Below, piece by piece: positions 58,763 through 64,000 of a DNA stretch of 64,000 nucleotides. Position 1 is the first letter of the stretch, and each line of letters begins with the position of its first letter. Origin of the DNA: Clostridia bacterium (GTDB lineage Bacteria; Bacillota; Clostridia; Oscillospirales; Acutalibacteraceae). The stretch lies in the NCBI GenBank assembly GCA_017471765.1, contig JAFURT010000033.1:1-64000 (forward strand), written 5' to 3'. A program made the position numbers and the translations under genes. Below the pieces are notes generated by a model. The model searched no databases and was not told the DNA's origin. It saw only the letters and a list, made by a program, of their open reading frames with translations.

Positions 58763-58792
58763 AGGACAATCTTAAGAAAAGGAGAGAATGGT

Positions 58793-59332
58793 ATGTCGAA
58801 TATATGGCACGATATATCTCCCGACCGGATCAAGCCGGAGGATTTCATCTGCGTGGTGGAGATCCCTAAGGGGAGCAAGAAAAAGTACGAATTAGATAAA
58901 GAAACAGGTCTTATCATTCTCGACCGTATCCTGTACACCTCCACCCATTATCCGGCAAACTATGGATTTATTCCCCGCACTTACGGCGATGACGGCGACC
59001 CGCTGGACGTGCTGTTGGTGTGTTCGCAATCTCTTGATCCCATGACACTGGTGCGAGCCTATCCCATCGGCGTGATTACCATGCTGGATAGCGGACACAA
59101 TGACGAGAAAATTATTGCCGTACCTTTTAATGACCCCAACTACAATATGTACACAGACATTGACCAGTTGCCCCAGCATATCTTTGATGAGATGCGGCAT
59201 TTCTTCTCTGTGTACAAGAATCTGGAAAACAAATCTACCGCTGTAGACGAGGTTTCTGCCCGTGAGGTGGCGATTGGAGTTGTGGATGAAGCCATTAATC
59301 GCTATGTGGACAAGTTTTGTAAAGCACGCTGA
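58793..59332 (+). CDS. ppa: Inorganic pyrophosphatase, soluble family I
   Basis: A 179-residue enzyme splitting PPi and so pulling biosynthesis forward. VVEIPKGSKKKYELDK, YPANYGFIPRTYGDDGDPLDVLL (the DGDPLD metal site, about residues 64-69) and DSGHNDEKIIAVP are the core motifs. The length is normal. ATG 58793 follows AAAGGAGAG. Confidence 0.95.
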   Translation: MSNIWHDISPDRIKPEDFICVVEIPKGSKKKYELDKETGLIILDRILYTSTHYPANYGFIPRTYGDDGDPLDVLLVCSQSLDPMTLVRAYPIGVITMLDSGHNDEKIIAVPFNDPNYNMYTDIDQLPQHIFDEMRHFFSVYKNLENKSTAVDEVSAREVAIGVVDEAINRYVDKFCKAR

Positions 59333-59338
59333 TTGTCT

Positions 59339-59376
59339 TTTCGCCGTCCACCCCTGTTAAGGAGTGGACGGCTTTT
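59339..59376 (+). terminator. Intrinsic terminator
   Basis: GCCGTCCAC / GTGGACGGC stem followed by four T, after the pyrophosphatase gene. Confidence 0.75.
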
Positions 59377-59399
59377 AGTTTTAAAAAAGTGAGGAAGTT

Positions 59400-60749
59400 A
59401 TGAGCGAGAAACGAAGTGGATTCAGTAGCCGTATCGGTTTTGTACTGGCGGCCGCCGGTTCGGCGGTAGGGCTGGGGAACCTGTGGCGTTTTCCCTATCT
59501 GGCCGCCCGGTATGGCGGTGGTATTTTTCTGCTGGTGTATTTGGTGCTGGCGCTGACTTTAGGCTTTACGTTGATGCTGGCAGAGATAGCCATCGGGCGT
59601 AAGACCGGCTTGAGCGCCATCGGTGCTTTCCGGTCACTGAATAAAAAATATACCTTTATCGGCTACCTGGCCTCCATTCCTCCCGTCATTATTCTGCCGT
59701 ATTATTGTGTCATTGGCGGATGGGTGACTAAGTATCTGTTTGTGTATCTGACAGGACAGGGGGGAGCGGCAACACAACCGTCCTATTTTGATAACTTTGT
59801 TGTCCAGCCGTTGCAACCGGTGCTGTGGTTTGCTCTGTTTCTTGGTGTCACTGCCTTGGTGGTGCTGCTGGGTGTGGAAAAAGGCATCGAAAAGGTGAGC
59901 AAATGGATGATGCCTGTGCTGGTGGTGCTTAGCCTGTTTATGGCGGTGTATGTGCTGTTTTTGCCCGGCGCCTTGGACGGTGTGGTGTACTATCTGAAGC
60001 CGGATTTTAGCCATTTTTCCGCTAAGACCGTTTTGGCGGCGATGGGGCAACTGTTCTACTCCATGTCCTTGGCCATGGGCATTATGGTCACCTACGGTTC
60101 CTATATGAAAAAGGAGGACGACCTGACCGGGGCGGTGCATCAGATTGAAATATTTGATACCGGTATCGCTTTTTTGTCGGGTTTGATGATTGTTCCGGCG
60201 GTATTTGCTTTTTCCGGTGGTGACCCGGAGGCGCTGGGGCAGGGCACCAGCCTGATGTTCAAGACCTTGCCCCAGGTATTTCATCATATGCCGGGGGGCC
60301 ATATTATCGGCGGTGTCTTTTTCTTGCTGGTGTTGTTGGCGGCGCTGACATCTTCCATCTCGCTGATGGAAACAGTGGTATCCATCCTGCAGGATCGGCT
60401 GAAATGGAGCCGTCGTGTCACTTGCCTTGCGGTGCTGGGCCTCAGCGTTCTTCTTGGCGTTCCCTCCTCGCTGGGTAAGGGGGCCTGGAATCACATCCGG
60501 CTGTTGGGAAATGATTTCTTCGACTTCTTTGATTTTGCCGCCAACAGCGTTGTCATGCCTGTTGTGGCTATCCTTATCTGCCTGTTTGTGGGCTATGTGC
60601 TGAAGCCTAAGACCATCATTGAGGAGGCACGTCTGAGCCGGCGAAATGCGACCCTGTTTACGGTTATCATCCGGTATGTGGCGCCTGTCTGCATCCTGCT
60701 GATTCTGATTACCTCGGTGCTGGATGAGCTGGGCCTGTTCTCTTTCTGA
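59400..60749 (+). CDS. Sodium-dependent neurotransmitter-type (NSS/SLC6) transporter
   Basis: A 449-residue LeuT-fold transporter with about 11-12 helices. The signature GSAVGLGNLWRFPYLAARYGGG in helix 1 (about residues 21-42) forms the sodium and amino-acid site. The segment FYSMSLAMGIMVTYGSYMKK is helix 6 with the unwound GxxxxYxS-like site. It likely imports a neutral or aromatic amino acid. The start has GAGGAAG eight bases before ATG 59400. Confidence 0.93.
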   Translation: MSEKRSGFSSRIGFVLAAAGSAVGLGNLWRFPYLAARYGGGIFLLVYLVLALTLGFTLMLAEIAIGRKTGLSAIGAFRSLNKKYTFIGYLASIPPVIILPYYCVIGGWVTKYLFVYLTGQGGAATQPSYFDNFVVQPLQPVLWFALFLGVTALVVLLGVEKGIEKVSKWMMPVLVVLSLFMAVYVLFLPGALDGVVYYLKPDFSHFSAKTVLAAMGQLFYSMSLAMGIMVTYGSYMKKEDDLTGAVHQIEIFDTGIAFLSGLMIVPAVFAFSGGDPEALGQGTSLMFKTLPQVFHHMPGGHIIGGVFFLLVLLAALTSSISLMETVVSILQDRLKWSRRVTCLAVLGLSVLLGVPSSLGKGAWNHIRLLGNDFFDFFDFAANSVVMPVVAILICLFVGYVLKPKTIIEEARLSRRNATLFTVIIRYVAPVCILLILITSVLDELGLFSF

Positions 60750-60760
60750 TTGATTATGCG

Positions 60761-60801
60761 GAATGCCTTTTCGGCCATCGGTCGGAAGGGCATTTCTTTT
60801 T
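60761..60801 (+). terminator. Intrinsic terminator
   Basis: AATGCCTTTT...AAGGGCATT stem with an inner CGG/CCG pair and a T-run, after the NSS transporter gene. Confidence 0.7.
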
Positions 60802-60828
60802 GTGGGGAGCAAACAACCGGATTTCCGG

Positions 60829-60857
60829 TTGCAACGGATGCGGCTTTGTGGTACAAT
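60829..60857 (+). promoter_or_regulatory. Promoter of the MFS-GH2 operon
   Basis: TTGCAA (60829-60834), 17 bases, TACAAT (60852-60857). Its position excludes a start codon upstream of about 60865 for the MFS gene. Confidence 0.6.
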
Positions 60858-60889
60858 ATGGGGAGTATTATAGAAATGAGGGATGGATT

Positions 60890-62197
60890 TTGCAACGTAC
60901 AAAGCAGTCGGCCCGCTTTTGGCTGGCCTTGTGTATTTTCGGCCTGACCGGTCAGGTGGCCTGGGTGGTGGAAAATATGTATTTCAATGTGTTCCTTTAC
61001 CAGATGTTCCACGCTTCGGCGGCTTCCATCTCCGCCATGGTGGCGGCCAGTGCGGTGTCCGCCACCGTCACTACGCTGCTGGTGGGGGCACTGTCCGATA
61101 AGGTCGGTCGCCGCCGGATCTTTATTTGCGCCGGCTATATCCTGTGGGGGCTGTCAATCTGCGCTTTCGCTCTGTTACGGGTGGATTACCTGTCCAGTCT
61201 GTTCCCCACGCTGTCTGCGGCGGCGGTGGGGGTGACGCTGGTGATTATCCTGGACTGCGTGATGACCTTTTTCGGCTCGGCGGCCAACGATGCCTGCTAT
61301 AATGCCTGGCTGACCGATTCCACCGACCACACCAACCGTGGTGCGGCAGAAGGAATCAACGCCATGATGCCGCTGATGGCGATTTTGGTGGTGTTTGGCG
61401 GCTTTATGTCCTTCGATCTCACCCAGCAGAGTAGCTGGACGGCTATTTTCCTGCTGATTGGCGGGGCAGTGGTGGTCATTGGTGTGCTGGGCTTTTTCCT
61501 CATCCGGGATACAGCGGTGAAAACCGAGGAGAACGGTCACTATTTCCGCAATATCGTCTACGGCTTCCGCCTCTCGGTGGTGCGGAAAAATCCGGTGCTG
61601 TACGCCACTCTGCTGGCCTTTGCAGTGTTTGGCATTTCCATTCAGATTTTCATGCCGTATCTCATTCTCTATTACACCGAAACGCTGAAGATGGCAGACT
61701 ATGTGCTGGTGATGGCACCGGCCATCCTGCTGGCCTCGGTGGCTACGGCATTTTATGGCCGTCTGTATGACCGTGTGGGCTTCGCCCGGTCTGTTATCCC
61801 GGCGATGCTGTTATTGCTGGCAGGCTATGGGGTGCTGTATGTTTGCCGTGCTACCTTGCCGGTGTTTATCGGCTCGCTTTTGATGATGACCGGTTATCTG
61901 GCCGGGATGGCGGTGTTTGGCGCTATGCTCCGTGACCACACCCCGGAGAATAAAGCCGGCATGTTCCAGGGCCTGCGGATCGTGGCCCAGGTGCTTATCC
62001 CGGGTATTATCGGTCCGGCTATCGGAGCGGCTGTGTTGCAGAATGCAGAAACGGTGGTCAACACCGACGGCACGACCTCCTTCATTCCCAACGCCGGTAT
62101 TTTCCTGGCCGCCGCTGTGGCCGCCCTGGTGGTAGCCTGTCCGCTGTGGCTGGTGTTACGGCTGAAAAAGCAGGAGGTGTCTGACCGTGAAAACTAA
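60890..62197 (+). CDS. MFS transporter
   Basis: A ~435-residue major-facilitator protein with about 12 helices. The loop between helices 2 and 3 has GALSDKVGRRRIF (the MFS A-motif G-x-x-x-D-R/K-x-G-R-R), repeated as ARFYDRVG-like GRLYDRVG in the second half. A TTG at 60890 is the likely start: it follows GAGGGATGG and lies after the promoter, while an in-frame ATG at 60800 lies before it. It overlaps the GH2 gene by 11 bases, so it probably imports the glycoside that GH2 cleaves. Confidence 0.85.
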   Translation: MQRTKQSARFWLALCIFGLTGQVAWVVENMYFNVFLYQMFHASAASISAMVAASAVSATVTTLLVGALSDKVGRRRIFICAGYILWGLSICAFALLRVDYLSSLFPTLSAAAVGVTLVIILDCVMTFFGSAANDACYNAWLTDSTDHTNRGAAEGINAMMPLMAILVVFGGFMSFDLTQQSSWTAIFLLIGGAVVVIGVLGFFLIRDTAVKTEENGHYFRNIVYGFRLSVVRKNPVLYATLLAFAVFGISIQIFMPYLILYYTETLKMADYVLVMAPAILLASVATAFYGRLYDRVGFARSVIPAMLLLLAGYGVLYVCRATLPVFIGSLLMMTGYLAGMAVFGAMLRDHTPENKAGMFQGLRIVAQVLIPGIIGPAIGAAVLQNAETVVNTDGTTSFIPNAGIFLAAAVAALVVACPLWLVLRLKKQEVSDREN

Positions 62198-63926
62198 ATC
62201 ACCGACCTATGCCCGGCTATTTACCCCCTCGGGGGAGCGACTGCACAATGACCCATCGGTACAGCCGTGGAACGCCTATCCCCGTCCCCAACTGCGCCGG
62301 GACTCCTTTCTGTGTCTTAATGGCTGGTGGGATTTTGCGGTGACAGGGGAGTATACACCCCCCACTGTCTTTGATCAGTCTATTCGTGTTCCTTATCCAC
62401 CGGAGAGTCTGCTCTCCCAGGTGGGGGAGGTGCCACCGGCTGGGAGTTATTTGTATTACCGTCGCACCTTTACCTTGCCGGAGGGCTTCCGCAAGGACCG
62501 TGTAATCCTGCATATCGGCGCAGTGGAGCAGGTGGCCACGGTATGGGTCAATGGAACAGAGGTGGGTAGCCACGTGGGCAGCTATACCCCTGTGTGGCTG
62601 GACATCACCGATGCCCTGCAGGAGGACAATACGCTGGTTATCCGTGTGCGTGACTATCTGGAGAATGCCCAGTTTCCCTATGGCAAGCAGCGCTACAAGC
62701 GTGGCGGGATGTGGTATACCCCGGTCAGTGGCATCTGGCAGACGGTTTGGCTGGAAAGTGTGCCGAAAGAATATGTAAAGGCTATCGACTTTACAATCGA
62801 AAAAAACGCTGTAACCATCCTGGTCGACGGGGTTTCTGTGGGGTCTGTTACCGTCACCACCCCCGAGGGGGAGCAGACTCTGCCGCTGAGCGATGGCATG
62901 GCGGTATTCGCGCCGGAAAATCCCCGTCTGTGGTGTCCGGAAGACCCCTATCTGTACGAATTCACCCTGCAGAGCGGCGAGGACCGGGTGGAGTCCTATT
63001 TCGCCATCCGCACCCTCACCACCGAGACGGTGAATGGCATCCCTCGCCTGTGTCTCAACGGCAAGCCGGTGTTTTTCCACGGCGTGCTCGACCAGGGCTA
63101 TTGGAGTGACGGGCTGTTCCTGCCACCCCTGCCTACCTGTTATGCCTGGGATGTGGAAAAGATGCAGGCGCTGGGCTTCAACACCCTGCGTAAACACATC
63201 AAAATTGAGCCGGAGCAGTTCTATTACGATTGTGACCGGCTGGGGATGCTGGTATGGCAGGATATGGTGAATAACGGCCACTATTCCTTTTTCCGGGATA
63301 CCGCCCTGCCCACCATCGGTCTCAAGCGCCTGAATGACCGTCTGCTCCATCGGAACGAGGATACCCGTGCCGCTTTTGAGATGGGGATGCGGCAGGCGGT
63401 GAAGCAGTTGCGAAACCACCCCTGTATTGTCGGCTGGACAATCTTCAACGAGGGCTGGGGCCAGTTTGACAGCCAGCGGATGTACGAGACACTAAAGGCG
63501 CTGGATGACACCCGCTTTATCGACACCGCCTCCGGGTGGTTTGCCGGGGCGGACAGCGATGTGGTCAGCGAGCATGTGTATTTTAAGCCATACCGCTTCA
63601 AGGTGGGGAAAAAACCGGTGTTCCTGTCCGAATTCGGTGGCTATTCCTATAAGCCGGAGGGGCATGTATTCAATACCGAAAAGACCTACGGCTACCGCTT
63701 CTTTACGGAGCAGGAGGCTTTCGAGACGGCACTGGAACAGCTATACCGTGAGGAAATCCTCCCGGTGGTGGCCAAAGGGCTGTGCGGTGCAATCTACACC
63801 CAACTGTCGGATGTGGAGGATGAAACGAATGGCCTGTACAGCTACGACCGCCGGGTGTGTAAGGTGACCCCGGAGCGTATGTGTGCTATGGCCAAGGAAC
63901 TGTACCGGGCGGTGGGGAAGGAATAA
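62187..63926 (+). CDS. Glycoside hydrolase family 2 (beta-galactosidase/glucuronidase-like)
   Basis: A 579-residue enzyme with the GH2 domain order: a sugar-binding beta-domain (GWWDFAVTGEY, RRTFTLPEGF...VILHIGAVEQVATVWVNG), an immunoglobulin-like part, and a TIM barrel. The acid/base Glu is probably E422 in FNEGWGQF and the nucleophile E482 in LSEFGGYSY. No signal peptide is present, so it acts inside the cell on sugars brought in by the coupled MFS protein. GTG 62187 follows CAGGAGG. It is shorter than LacZ, like many clostridial members; the exact linkage is unknown. Confidence 0.9.
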   Translation: MKTKSPTYARLFTPSGERLHNDPSVQPWNAYPRPQLRRDSFLCLNGWWDFAVTGEYTPPTVFDQSIRVPYPPESLLSQVGEVPPAGSYLYYRRTFTLPEGFRKDRVILHIGAVEQVATVWVNGTEVGSHVGSYTPVWLDITDALQEDNTLVIRVRDYLENAQFPYGKQRYKRGGMWYTPVSGIWQTVWLESVPKEYVKAIDFTIEKNAVTILVDGVSVGSVTVTTPEGEQTLPLSDGMAVFAPENPRLWCPEDPYLYEFTLQSGEDRVESYFAIRTLTTETVNGIPRLCLNGKPVFFHGVLDQGYWSDGLFLPPLPTCYAWDVEKMQALGFNTLRKHIKIEPEQFYYDCDRLGMLVWQDMVNNGHYSFFRDTALPTIGLKRLNDRLLHRNEDTRAAFEMGMRQAVKQLRNHPCIVGWTIFNEGWGQFDSQRMYETLKALDDTRFIDTASGWFAGADSDVVSEHVYFKPYRFKVGKKPVFLSEFGGYSYKPEGHVFNTEKTYGYRFFTEQEAFETALEQLYREEILPVVAKGLCGAIYTQLSDVEDETNGLYSYDRRVCKVTPERMCAMAKELYRAVGKE

Positions 63927-63971
63927 TCCTCCCCTTCCGGCGATAGGATAGAGAAACAAGGAGGGATTAGC

Positions 63972-64000
63972 ATGAATGTTTGCGTATATGGCGCATCCAG
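63972..64000 (+). CDS. Start of a possible LOG-family protein (truncated by window edge)
   Basis: ATG 63972 follows GGAGGG and opens MNVCVYGAS. This matches the usual start of TIGR00730/LOG-family proteins (nucleotide 5'-monophosphate phosphoribohydrolases). Only nine codons are present, so the assignment is tentative. Confidence 0.4.

Noticed and set aside
1..64000. tRNA, rRNA, insertion sequences, prophage or replication origin
   Set aside because: No CCA-ended cloverleaf, rRNA motif, transposase, integrase or DnaA-box cluster was recognised by reading; a tRNAscan or ISfinder run could still find small ones.

Overview
The window looks like chromosome from an anaerobic, spore-forming Firmicute, most likely a gut clostridium of the Oscillospiraceae/Ruminococcaceae type. 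The evidence is a SPOCS/LysM sporulation protein, a DUF421-DUF4363 pair, dockerin-tagged BspA-like leucine-rich-repeat proteins, an ileS T-box leader, a tandem glycine riboswitch, FeoA/FeoB plus a small FeoB-associated Cys-rich protein, an SPxTG cell-wall sorting signal, and consensus sigma-A promoters and strong AGGAGG ribosome sites throughout. Genes are tightly packed, no tRNA, rRNA, CRISPR array or transposase was seen, and most of the DNA is fairly GC-rich. The exceptions are the first ~620 bases and parts of the LRR locus (about 18.4-24.2 kb), which are more AT-rich.

Layout. 0-0.6 kb: AT-rich edge with a gene tail and a small membrane protein. 0.65-5.7 kb (minus): an operon of ECF sigma factor, putative membrane anti-sigma factor and C39-type peptidase, preceded by a MacB-like ABC ATPase-permease fusion. 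5.7-9 kb: a CmpB-like membrane protein, endonuclease III, RarA and an AlkD-type DNA glycosylase (genome maintenance). 9-13 kb: CPA antiporter, GT2 glycosyltransferase with a DUF6472 protein, DUF421-DUF4363. 13-15.6 kb: feoA-feoB-Cys-rich protein behind a palindromic operator. 15.7-18.4 kb: SPOCS/LysM protein, DUF523 and LexA with SOS-like boxes. 18.5-24.2 kb: two BspA-like LRR/dockerin genes in a tandem duplication that also copied half of the ileS T-box leader. 24.2-29.1 kb: ileS, DUF1858, trmK, esterase. 29.2-35.8 kb: SulP, hemolysin III, a TetR-ABC exporter operon with twin operators, and a glycine-riboswitch-controlled AGCS symporter. 35.8-45.1 kb: cytosolic sialidase-like enzyme, HAD phosphatase, SLC13/ArsB-type permease, D-lactate dehydrogenase, a TetM-like GTPase fused to a Rae1/YacP-like NYN nuclease, a DtxR-family repressor, TcdA and a lipoprotein. 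45.2-49 kb: cysK, csoR and copA with a built-in copZ. 49.2-56.3 kb: a large sortase-anchored surface protein and an ABC exporter cluster. 56.4-64 kb: deoD-deoB-cdd nucleoside salvage, pyrophosphatase, an NSS transporter, an MFS-GH2 pair and the first codons of a possible LOG-family gene.

How the genes fit together. Metal control is a theme: a DtxR-family protein is encoded at 43.3-43.6 kb and a matching type of palindrome covers the feoAB start site, while CsoR sits directly behind its own copper-box promoter and drives copA/copZ. Amino-acid control is exerted in RNA: the glycine riboswitch controls an amino-acid symporter and the T-box controls IleS. The most unusual items are the GTPase-NYN nuclease fusion (a ribosome-targeting factor apparently carrying its own A-site mRNA cutter), the truncated T-box caught between the duplicated LRR genes, and the in-frame copZ with its own ribosome site inside copA.

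All calls are from reading sequence and recalled family signatures; no database search was run.
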